This document shows positions 7,694 to 15,312 of a DNA stretch of 33,557 bases, in pieces. Location of the stretch: NCBI GenBank assembly GCA_001465015.1, contig LNEO01000226.1, forward strand, positions 1-33,557, in the 5' to 3' direction. Position numbers and translations under genes: made by a program. The stretch comes from Deltaproteobacteria bacterium Ga0077539. Its GTDB lineage: Bacteria > Myxococcota_A > Polyangia > Polyangiales > Ga0077539. Numbering within the stretch: position 1 is the first letter of the stretch; every line of letters begins with the position of its first letter. The notes beneath the pieces were generated by a model. The model had not been told where the DNA came from and made no database searches. It saw only the letters and a program-made list of their open reading frames with translations.

Positions 7694-8101
7694 TCACGCC
7701 AGCTCGTCGAGCGCTGGCGGCGGCAGCGGTCCGCCGGGGATGTGTTCGACCTGCGCGCAGTCCCAGACGAGACTGCCGCTGTGGGTCGCCACGCAGCGAC
7801 ACGTGTAGGGTACGGACTCGTGGACGGTGTGCGCCGTCTCGTCAGCGGTGCTGCAAGGCGAGTACGGAACGATCGCGCGCACCGCTCGCGGCCCGACGCG
7901 CGCGTCGCTCGTCGTGACCGCGTCGCTCGCGTCGGGGATCGTCGCGCCCGCTTCGACCGGAGATCGACCGCCGCTGTTCGATCGAAAATCAACGGGCTGA
8001 TCGTCGCGCGTCCCTCGAGACTCGCAAGCGATCACGGGAGACAACGTCGAGCCTAGCGCGAGCGCGCGAGCGAAGCGAAGCGAGCGTCGGATCGAGTGCA
8101 C
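7694..8101 (-). CDS. Small secreted lipoprotein, uncharacterised
   Basis: A 135-residue protein starting at a GTG, with a basic N-region (HSIRRSLRFAR), a hydrophobic core and lipobox VIAC (Cys26). A low-complexity Asp/Ser/Arg linker follows, then a compact C-terminal domain with four Cys (YSPCSTADET, YTCRCVATHSG, VWDCAQVEH) that probably form disulfides. No family recognised. It is co-directional with the RCC1 lipoprotein gene, 57 bp behind its stop, so the two may share a transcript. No strong Shine-Dalgarno precedes the GTG. The signal peptide and Cys pattern make it a likely real gene; function unknown. Confidence 0.65.
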   Translation of the reverse strand: MHSIRRSLRFARALALGSTLSPVIACESRGTRDDQPVDFRSNSGGRSPVEAGATIPDASDAVTTSDARVGPRAVRAIVPYSPCSTADETAHTVHESVPYTCRCVATHSGSLVWDCAQVEHIPGGPLPPPALDELA

Positions 8102-8158
8102 GTCCGTTGACTACCCCGATTCGCTTGCAGGCGGCTATCGCGGCTGGTCGAACGGCGA

Positions 8159-11100
8159 TCAGAGGTCCGAGACGAGCGTCGGCGTGTGGGTGGAAAGAAC
8201 CGTGACGCCGAGTCCGAGCTTCAGGTCCCTGTTCGATCCCCAGCAGAGCACTTCGCGGCCGCTGCGAGCAGCGCACGCGTGGTCGGTTGCGATCGAGAGC
8301 GCCGTGACCCCCGACAAGGACCCGACCTCCCGTGCCATGTTCTGCGCGACCGAGCGCGGCGTGCCGAGCTGACCTTCAGTGTTCGCGCCCCAGCACGCGA
8401 CCGTCCCGCTCGCGCGACGAACACAACCGAACTCACGGCCGGTCACGACTTCTGCTGCATCCCCCGCGCCGATCACCGGCACCGAGGGAGCGAACCGCGA
8501 CGCGCTCGTTCCGTCACCGAGCCGCGATTGGTCATTGCTGCCCCAGCACAAAGGCTGTCCGTTCGAACGCCGCGCGCACGTGAAGTACGACCCCGCAGAG
8601 ACCTGCACCCATTCGAAGCCGCCCATGACCGCGGTGATCGGGGTCGCCTGCGGCGTCGTCGTGCCGATCCCTAGCTCGCCAAACGCTGAAGAACCGAAGC
8701 AGAACACCGGCGCGGTTCCGTCCGTCGAAGGCAGACGGCGAACGCACGTCTGCTCGCGACCAGCGCTGACCTCAGCGATCGCGCCGGTCAGTCCGACGAC
8801 AGGCGCTGGCGCCGTGCGCTGCGCCATCGTGGTTCCATCGCCGAGCTGTCTCTCGAGGTTGCGGCCCCAACACACAACCGCTCCGCCCGCGCGAAGCGCG
8901 CACGCGAAGCTGTCTCCAGCGGTGAGCTGCACGGCGTCCGAGAGCCCCGTGACCGTCACCGGAACCCGCGAGCCCACGACGGTTCCGTTTCCGAGCTGTC
9001 CGCTCCGGTTGTCACCCCAGCACGACACGGTGCCATCACTTCGGAGCGCGCAGGCGAAATCCAAGCCCGCTTGCACATCAACCGCGTTGTTGATCGACGC
9101 GACGGGAGCGAGCGACCCTCGTTGCACCGTACCGCCGTCGCCCAGTTGTCCCAGTTCGTTGTTGCCCCAACAGAGCACCTCGCCGGTGTTTCTGCGGGTG
9201 CACGAGAAGCCAAAGCCGACGGCGACCCCAGCGCCGATCGCGTTTCCGATCGCCGCGACGGGGGTCGACGACGACGCGGTCGAGCCCTGCCCCAGGTTGC
9301 CAGACGCTCCGCCGCCCCAGCACACGACCTGCCCGTTCGTTCGTGCTGCGCAGGTGTGCGCGCCGCCCGCGCTGACGGACGCTGCGTCGCGCAAGAGCGA
9401 CACGTCGCGCACGATAAAGCCCGGCAGCCCTCCCACCCCGATCTGTCCGCTCGTGTTCTGGCCCCAACAAGAGACGCGACCGCTCGAGCGCCGCACACAC
9501 GAGTGTCCCGTCCCCATCGAGAGCTCGGTCACATCGCGGCCGCTGGACACCACACGTGGCGTCGTGACAAACACCTCTCGCAAGGGGTCTTGTCCGACCT
9601 GCCCGAAGCTGTTCGCGCCCCAACAGAGCACGTCGGCCGCCGTTCGAGCGCACGTGTGAGCGTTGCCCGTCTCGATCTCGAGGATCGCGCTCAAGCCCCC
9701 CACCCGCGTCGGAACGAGCCTCGGCGAGAGCGTGCGGTCGCCAAGCTGGCCCGACGAGTTGAGACCCCAACAAAACGCCTCGCCCGTCCCGGTTCGAGCG
9801 CAGGCAAAAGACGCACCCGCGCTGATCTCGACGACATCGGTGAGCGCCGCGACCAGCGTCGGCCTCGTCCGTTGAATCTGTGTGCCGTCTCCGAGCTCGC
9901 CCGCGAAGTTTTCGCCCCAACACCAGACGGTCCGATCCATGCGACGCGCGCACGTGTGCCGCGCGCCGACTGCGACCTCGACGACGTTGGTCAGGCCCTC
10001 GACGAGGGCAGGAGTCAACCGACGCGTGATCGTTCCGTCGCCGAGCTGTCCGTAGTTGTTCAACCCCCAACACAACACGGCGCCGTCTTGCCGCACCGCG
10101 CACACATGCGCGCCGGCGCCGGTCGCGACCTGCGCGGCGTTGGTCACGCCAGCGACCAGGGTCGGCGCGGTCCGGTTGATCATCGTTCCGTCGCCAATTT
10201 GTCCCTGATCATTGGCGCCGGTGCAGTACACGCGCCTCGCGGAGCTCACCGTACAGGTGACGTTCTGACCGGCGCTCACCTGGCTCACCCTGCTCTCGGT
10301 GCAGATCCCGTTTGCGCACACAGAGCCCTCGAGGCACCGAACCGCACAGCCGCCACAATGGTTGGGGTCCGTGGCGAACACGCTCTCGCAGCCGTTGACG
10401 TTGTTGCCATCGCAGTTGCCTCGGCCCCTCACGCACGAGGTGATCACGCACTGGTTTCCCGAAGCGCACCCGCCTCCGTAGCCGGTGATCACCTGCTGAC
10501 CCGCGCCGTTGAAGGTCGCGTGCGCGCACGTCGGCTCGTCGATCATCCCGTCGCAATCGTCGTCGATCGCGTTGCACATCTCGAGCACGGCAGTGTTGCG
10601 CTGACACACGATCCCCGTCCCGGTGCACACGTTGGTGCCCGCAGCGCAGCGCCCCGTCCCCGAGCCGCCAGCGCACGAGGTGCCCACGCGAACGTCGGTC
10701 GTTCCGTCGGTGGTGCTGGCATCGCAGTCGTTGTCGATCGTGTCGCACAGGTCCGGGAGCCGCGGCGCCTGCGACGCGGCGCTGTCGTTGCAGTCGATGT
10801 TGCCGGGCGTCGGAGCGACGTTGGTGAAGTTCGCCGGACAATTTCCACGAGTCGGACGCGCAGCATCCGGGCACACCGCTTGAGTCATCGAGCCCGCTGC
10901 GGCGTAGCCGTCGCCGTCACCGTCGGGAAAGCACTGAATCCGCAGCCCCTCGTCCACCACACCGTTGCAGTCGTCGTCGCGTCCGTTGCACGTCTCGGGC
11001 ATCCCCGTCGGGCGCGCCGAGCACGTGCCCCACATCGATCCCATCGTGGTCATCGAGCAGGTCTCGACCCCCTGCCCCGAGCAACACGCGCGGGTCATCC

Positions 11101-11968
11101 CAACAGCCCCACAGCCGCAGTCCTCTTCGGACACTCCGTTGCAGTTCTCGTCGACGTTCACCGAGAAATCGCAGACCTCGCGCGCAGCAGGGCTGACCGA
11201 CGCCCGCGCGTCGTCGCAGTCCAGGTTGTTCAGCGCATATCCGCCCGGCGCGCTGCAGCCGCGCAGCACGTCGGGCGAGGTCATCGCGCTGCGATCGCCG
11301 AAGCCGTCGCCGTCACGATCGCGGTAGAACGTCTGCTCGAGATCCTCGTCGCGCATCCCGTCGCAGTCGTCGTCGAGCATGTTGCACACCTCGAGCGCGC
11401 CGGGAAATCTCGAGCCTCCGCTCGCGGCCGGATCGTCTGCGCAGTCCGTTCCCGTCACCATGGTGGCCGAGACGCGCAGGCGCTCGACGCCGCCGACCGA
11501 GCCTCCATCGGGCACGCCGCCGTCGGACGTTTCGCTCGGCCCGCACATCGGGCGCGGCGCCCCCGCCGCGAGACGATTGAAGCAGTTCTGGTTGAAGAAC
11601 CCGTCCTCGTCGCGATCTCCGTCGCCGCCGATCCCGCTGAGCGTCACCTCTGCCACGGTGCACGGGTTGCAGTCTTCGTCGACGCCATTCGAGTCGCACA
11701 CCTCGCGAGCGCCAGGATTTCTCCGAGGATTGTTGTCATCGCAGTCGTCCCCTCCGCACTCGGCCGCGGGATGACCGTCGTTGTCCATGTCGCGACAGAC
11801 GCCCTGATCCGCGATCGTCACGTCGAGCGGCGTCCCGGTATCCACCGGGTCTGCGACGTCGAGGCCGCCATCCACGACGTCCGACGAGGGCATCGGGGCG
11901 GTGCACGCGCCGCTCGCGAACGTGAGCGCAATCGAGAGCCCCCCCGAGAGCAAAGCACCAATTCGCAT
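8159..11968 (-). CDS. Giant lipoprotein: MopE-type motifs followed by 14 RCC1 repeats
   Basis: A 1269-residue surface lipoprotein. A signal peptide with lipobox ASGAC (Cys22) is followed by an Asp/Gly linker. Roughly residues 55-490 hold at least six MopE-like Cys/Asp motifs (CNMLDDDCDGMRDED, CNGRDDDCNGVVDEG, CNAIDDDCDGMIDEPTC and others) mixed with DRDGDGFGD-type Ca2+-loop sequences. About residues 490-560 are Cys-rich (NHCGGCAVRCLEGSVCANGIC). The rest is 14 consecutive RCC1-type blades of about 50 residues with the pattern (H/F)xCAxR...(V)xCWGxNxxGQLGxGT. Fourteen blades fit two seven-bladed propellers. Nearly every blade carries a Cys pair, suiting a disulfide-stabilised extracellular propeller. 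I use the ATG at 11968; a TTG at 12004 would add 12 residues before the signal peptide. Probably a ligand-binding surface protein; target unknown. Confidence 0.9.
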   Translation of the reverse strand: MRIGALLSGGLSIALTFASGACTAPMPSSDVVDGGLDVADPVDTGTPLDVTIADQGVCRDMDNDGHPAAECGGDDCDDNNPRRNPGAREVCDSNGVDEDCNPCTVAEVTLSGIGGDGDRDEDGFFNQNCFNRLAAGAPRPMCGPSETSDGGVPDGGSVGGVERLRVSATMVTGTDCADDPAASGGSRFPGALEVCNMLDDDCDGMRDEDLEQTFYRDRDGDGFGDRSAMTSPDVLRGCSAPGGYALNNLDCDDARASVSPAAREVCDFSVNVDENCNGVSEEDCGCGAVGMTRACCSGQGVETCSMTTMGSMWGTCSARPTGMPETCNGRDDDCNGVVDEGLRIQCFPDGDGDGYAAAGSMTQAVCPDAARPTRGNCPANFTNVAPTPGNIDCNDSAASQAPRLPDLCDTIDNDCDASTTDGTTDVRVGTSCAGGSGTGRCAAGTNVCTGTGIVCQRNTAVLEMCNAIDDDCDGMIDEPTCAHATFNGAGQQVITGYGGGCASGNQCVITSCVRGRGNCDGNNVNGCESVFATDPNHCGGCAVRCLEGSVCANGICTESRVSQVSAGQNVTCTVSSARRVYCTGANDQGQIGDGTMINRTAPTLVAGVTNAAQVATGAGAHVCAVRQDGAVLCWGLNNYGQLGDGTITRRLTPALVEGLTNVVEVAVGARHTCARRMDRTVWCWGENFAGELGDGTQIQRTRPTLVAALTDVVEISAGASFACARTGTGEAFCWGLNSSGQLGDRTLSPRLVPTRVGGLSAILEIETGNAHTCARTAADVLCWGANSFGQVGQDPLREVFVTTPRVVSSGRDVTELSMGTGHSCVRRSSGRVSCWGQNTSGQIGVGGLPGFIVRDVSLLRDAASVSAGGAHTCAARTNGQVVCWGGGASGNLGQGSTASSSTPVAAIGNAIGAGVAVGFGFSCTRRNTGEVLCWGNNELGQLGDGGTVQRGSLAPVASINNAVDVQAGLDFACALRSDGTVSCWGDNRSGQLGNGTVVGSRVPVTVTGLSDAVQLTAGDSFACALRAGGAVVCWGRNLERQLGDGTTMAQRTAPAPVVGLTGAIAEVSAGREQTCVRRLPSTDGTAPVFCFGSSAFGELGIGTTTPQATPITAVMGGFEWVQVSAGSYFTCARRSNGQPLCWGSNDQSRLGDGTSASRFAPSVPVIGAGDAAEVVTGREFGCVRRASGTVACWGANTEGQLGTPRSVAQNMAREVGSLSGVTALSIATDHACAARSGREVLCWGSNRDLKLGLGVTVLSTHTPTLVSDL

Positions 11969-12068
11969 CTCCAAGATGTGCCACAGCCACGCTCGAACGT
12001 TCAATTACGCGCCATGGCCCGCCGCGCCGCGCATCATTTCAACGCATTTCGCGCCGCCCCCCGCCCGC

Positions 12069-13268
12069 TCACGGTGACGGGAGGCTCGACGTCGTGCTCG
12101 CGTTGGACCGAGAAATCGCAGCTCCGTCGCACTCGATCGAGGTGGTCGTATCCGGCGATACGTTGGCGACGATCTCCACGAAGCGCCCTCGCTCGTCGGG
12201 GACCCTCAGCGAGTGCGCCCCCGCCGTGACGCGCATCTGCATGCTTCCGCCCGGGAGCAGCGTGATGCCTCCGTACTCGCAGCGGGTCCGCGCGGTGATC
12301 ACGAGCGTGCCCTGGTCCGAGGGGACCGACGCCATGTGTCGACCGATGGCCGCGACGAGCGTCGCCGCAGCGAGCGAGAGCGCGATGGCGCCCGCTGCGT
12401 AGTACGCCGGAGCAACGGGCGCCGCGACGGTCTTGATCGGGCCGCGCGCCTTCTCGACACAGCGCGCCAGCACGTCGAACGCGTCACGGTCTAGATAGTG
12501 TGTGCTCGAAAACAAGGCGGGTGACCCCGGCGCGACGGCGCCGAGCTCGACGACGCCGTTGTTCGTACGGACGGACAGCGGAGCGCCCGCGGACAGTCGC
12601 ACCTCGTGCTCGGGCCCCAGCTTCAAGAGCGTCCCGCTCGAGACCCACGCGGTGTCCGAGTTCGGGTCGAACCGAAGGCGATAGCGCCGTCGGGTGAGCG
12701 TCGACGCCAACGCCACCAGCGCGGCGACGAGCGCGAGGCCCACCGAGAGGACGACCTGCGCGGGCGCGGCCGGGGGCCGATCGCGCACCGTGTATCCTGC
12801 GGAATCGCCGGCGACGAAGGCCTCGCGCGCGCCCTCGAAGAAGCTCGCCCCGCGCTGCCAATTGCCGCGCCGCAGCGGCCCATCGATCGAATCGCGATAG
12901 AACCGCGCGTCGTACACGAGCGGGTTGCTCGGCACCAACGCCACATTCGCGCTCGAGCCCGAGTCGTGGCGGACACCGCCGAGGCGCAAGCGATTGGCTT
13001 GCGCTGCGGGGCGCGCGCCGGGGGTCGAGAACTCTCCGCCGGTGCTCTGCACGACCGAGGTGCGGCTGGGATAGTGCTGGTGCACGACGCACTGCGCGCC
13101 GCCACGCGCGCGGACGCAGTACAGATCCGCGCCGATCGGGCTGAGCGCCGCGACGGTGGCGCCGATCAAGAGCAGCATCGCTGGGGCCAAGAAGCTGAAG
13201 CGCCGCGCGTGACTCACCTGCTCGAAGGTGTGAATCGGTCGCTTCTCGGGTACCTCGCGGTAGTGCAT
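12069..13268 (-). CDS. Uncharacterised multi-pass membrane protein
   Basis: A 399-residue protein I cannot assign. Hydrophobic segments: about residues 26-46 (FLAPAMLLLIGATVAAL), 170-188 (VVLSVGLALVAALVALAST) and 288-306 (AAGAIALSLAAATLVAAIG). The loop between the first two (about 120 residues) contains two Cys (YCVRARGGAQCVV) and is probably periplasmic. The section after the second span is Arg-rich then beta-rich (RYRLRFDPNSDTAWVSS). After the third span comes a beta-rich C-terminal domain (GGSMQMRVTAGAHSLRVPDERG) resembling a PEGA-like fold, a weak impression only. Start ATG at 13268. It is followed after about 100 bp by the RCC1 lipoprotein gene on the same strand, so a shared transcript is possible. 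Confidence 0.75.
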   Translation of the reverse strand: MHYREVPEKRPIHTFEQVSHARRFSFLAPAMLLLIGATVAALSPIGADLYCVRARGGAQCVVHQHYPSRTSVVQSTGGEFSTPGARPAAQANRLRLGGVRHDSGSSANVALVPSNPLVYDARFYRDSIDGPLRRGNWQRGASFFEGAREAFVAGDSAGYTVRDRPPAAPAQVVLSVGLALVAALVALASTLTRRRYRLRFDPNSDTAWVSSGTLLKLGPEHEVRLSAGAPLSVRTNNGVVELGAVAPGSPALFSSTHYLDRDAFDVLARCVEKARGPIKTVAAPVAPAYYAAGAIALSLAAATLVAAIGRHMASVPSDQGTLVITARTRCEYGGITLLPGGSMQMRVTAGAHSLRVPDERGRFVEIVANVSPDTTTSIECDGAAISRSNASTTSSLPSP

Positions 13269-13397
13269 CGCCGTGCGCGCAGTGTAGCGCCCGAACGTGC
13301 GATGGCCGCTCGATCGGGCGATTTCACGAAACCGCGACGAGCGCCGTCCGCAGCGACGACGGTGCGGCGCGCGCGCAGCGGCGTGAGGGCGCCTCGC

Positions 13398-13649
13398 TCA
13401 CTTGATGTACGCGTTGTGCGCCCAGCACCAGGTCCAGCTCGGATTGGGGTAGTGAACGACCACCGCGTGTCCGGTCTTTTCGAAGTGCTTGCGCGAGTGG
13501 GCCTCGCCCGAAGAGCAGCACACGACTTCGCCGCACGTGATGCACTTGTGCAGGTCGATCCAGCGCGTCCCGTTGGCGAGGCACTGCGTGCATCCTTCGG
13601 GCGTCGTCGGGGCGATGTCGCGGTTGGTTCCTTCGAGGTGTGAGTCCAT
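13398..13649 (-). CDS. Stand-alone UBP-type zinc-finger protein
   Basis: An 83-residue protein matching the ubiquitin-hydrolase-type (UBP, ZnF-UBP) zinc finger over nearly its whole length. Seen in order: CTQC (Cys20, Cys23), RWIDLHKCITCG (Trp30, Cys36, Cys39), VVCCSSGEAHSRKHFEKTGH (Cys44/45, His51, His55, His61), then HAVVVHYPNPSWTWCWAHNAYI. In eukaryotes this domain holds zinc and binds the free C-terminal tail of ubiquitin. Stand-alone bacterial versions exist, but the ligand is not established. The ATG at 13649 gives a start right at the domain. It lies 49 bp after the cytochrome gene stop and 129 bp before the next same-strand start. No signal peptide, so cytoplasmic. Family call is confident; function unknown. 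Confidence 0.88.
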   Translation of the reverse strand: MDSHLEGTNRDIAPTTPEGCTQCLANGTRWIDLHKCITCGEVVCCSSGEAHSRKHFEKTGHAVVVHYPNPSWTWCWAHNAYIK

Positions 13650-13698
13650 GGTGCCGCTGGATACGCGGTTCGCGATCGAAGAGTAACGGCGAGGGGCG

Positions 13699-15309
13699 CT
13701 ACAACGTCACGAGATACTCGATGACCGCTCGAGCCGCAGCGGGCCCGAGGTCCGAGAGAAACGGGTGACCGCTCGTGGAGAACCCCGGACGCGCGCCGTC
13801 GAAGTCATATTGGTTGCCCGAGCGAGCGCTGTCGGCAGGGAGCGTCCTGACGCCCACCGCGTCGAGGTCCATGGGCGCGTCGGGATCGACGACGAACCGC
13901 TGCGGTCGCGCCTCGGGAGCGGTCGCGATCACCGCGAGAGATGGCCACTGTCCGTTGTGCCCGAACGGCGCGCGCATCCACAGCGATCGCAGCACCGGCG
14001 GAACATAGCCGCCCGTGTTGCGCACACGACTGTCGGGAACCGCGAGGCGCCAGTGGTTCGACGCCCGCACGAAGGACGGCGTGACTGCGAGCGCGCGCGC
14101 GGGATCCACGCCGAGCTCTTCGAGCGGTCGCACCTGCTCGCGGTAGACGATCGATCCATCGGCGCGGTACTCGCCGTGACAACCAGCGCAGCGCTCGTTG
14201 AAGTGGGCGCGGCCCCTGTCAGCGAGCGTTCGATCGATCGGTCTGGGAAAACGCAGGTCCCGCTGCAAGCCACGGAGGTACTCGCTCAGGCTCCTGCCCT
14301 GATGGGGGTGCGCGTAGAACCACTCGGGTCGCGCGTTGAAGGCGAAGCCCGCCTCGACGACGAGCGCGTCGATGGGGCCTTCGCCGCTGCCGTCCCAGCT
14401 CAACGTTCGCCGCTGCGCGAAGCCGATGACGTCCGGGATCCTCGTCCAGCCGACGGTCTCGGAGGTCTCGATCGGGCGCCTCAGCAACGAGGTCATGGCT
14501 TCGGCGAAGGACTCGATCACGGCGACGCGTCCCGGCAGCGCGTCCCGCGTCCGGCGCTGCAAGTCCGATCGCAGCGGCGCTCGCTCGCGCAGCGCGCGCA
14601 CCGTGGCCTCGACGATGGGACCTCGAACCTCGATGGGCCAAGGGATCCGCTCGCGCGCCGCGGCGGCGTCGGCGAGGGCGCGCACGGTCTCGACCGTGAA
14701 GCGCTCGTTCGTGGCGACGAGGTCGAACGCAGCGTCGTAGCGGTGGATTTGCAGCGTTCGGTTTCCGAGCCCCATGATGAGCGCGGATCCTCCCGGCCAG
14801 CGGACACGCTCGGCGTGGCAGAGCGCGCAGCTCGAGACGACGAAGGGCACGCCCGTGTTGGGGTCGTCCGTGAGGTGAAGCCCGACCGGGAGCCCGGCGC
14901 GCGCATCGCGGTCGCCCACGGCGCTCTCGAGCATCCCGAACGCGCTGCGAAACCCGCGCATGTCCCCGCCGAACAAGCTCGGAAACCCCTCGATCAACGC
15001 GAGAAACACCGGCAGCGCGACGCCCGTTCGGTACGGGTCTCCGACGCCCGAGCGAACGAAGATGTGCTCGCCAGCCGACGCCGACGCTCGATCGAGCCGA
15101 TACTCGACCGGGTCGGACACGAGCCCCTCGTAGCGAACGACGCCGAGCGACGCGGTCTGAGCGATCGGTGACGGGACCCGCGGTCGCGACGCGCAACCGA
15201 CGCTCGCGCACAGGAGGCCGAGCGCCATGGGGCCCATGCCCGACGCCCGACGCCTCACCGCGGCGTCACGGCCTCGGGCGAAGGGACGGATCTCGAATAG
15301 ATGCGTCAT
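13699..15309 (-). CDS. Diheme c-type cytochrome lipoprotein (RoxA/peroxidase-like)
   Basis: A 536-residue exported protein with two c-type heme sites: CALCH (residues 161-165) and CAGCH (374-378). The N-terminus has an Arg-rich stretch, a hydrophobic core and a likely lipobox ASVGC (Cys39). After the second heme site comes a segment typical of diheme peroxidase and rubber-oxygenase-like cytochromes: GGYVPPVLRSLWMRAPFGHNG, then PSLAVI. This may place it among RoxA/RoxB-like or MauG/CcpA-like oxidoreductases. The length and heme spacing fit RoxA-like proteins better than short bacterial peroxidases; substrate unproven. The start may be the ATG at 15309 or at 15237, which gives a shorter N-region. 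Its start lies 3 bp past the stop of the preceding MopE-motif lipoprotein gene, so the two are almost certainly co-transcribed. Confidence 0.85.
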   Translation of the reverse strand: MTHLFEIRPFARGRDAAVRRRASGMGPMALGLLCASVGCASRPRVPSPIAQTASLGVVRYEGLVSDPVEYRLDRASASAGEHIFVRSGVGDPYRTGVALPVFLALIEGFPSLFGGDMRGFRSAFGMLESAVGDRDARAGLPVGLHLTDDPNTGVPFVVSSCALCHAERVRWPGGSALIMGLGNRTLQIHRYDAAFDLVATNERFTVETVRALADAAAARERIPWPIEVRGPIVEATVRALRERAPLRSDLQRRTRDALPGRVAVIESFAEAMTSLLRRPIETSETVGWTRIPDVIGFAQRRTLSWDGSGEGPIDALVVEAGFAFNARPEWFYAHPHQGRSLSEYLRGLQRDLRFPRPIDRTLADRGRAHFNERCAGCHGEYRADGSIVYREQVRPLEELGVDPARALAVTPSFVRASNHWRLAVPDSRVRNTGGYVPPVLRSLWMRAPFGHNGQWPSLAVIATAPEARPQRFVVDPDAPMDLDAVGVRTLPADSARSGNQYDFDGARPGFSTSGHPFLSDLGPAAARAVIEYLVTL

Positions 15310-15312
15310 ATT

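Noticed and set aside
5131..7992. 950-codon minus-strand frame opposite the membrane protein and VWA lipoprotein
   Set aside because: Arg/Ala/Val-rich with no motif, and it spans two real genes on the other strand.
9071..12229. Very long plus-strand open frame (over 1000 codons) opposite the RCC1 lipoprotein
   Set aside because: It is Arg/Ala/His-rich without domains; the minus frame has a signal peptide, lipobox and clear repeats. GC-rich shadow.
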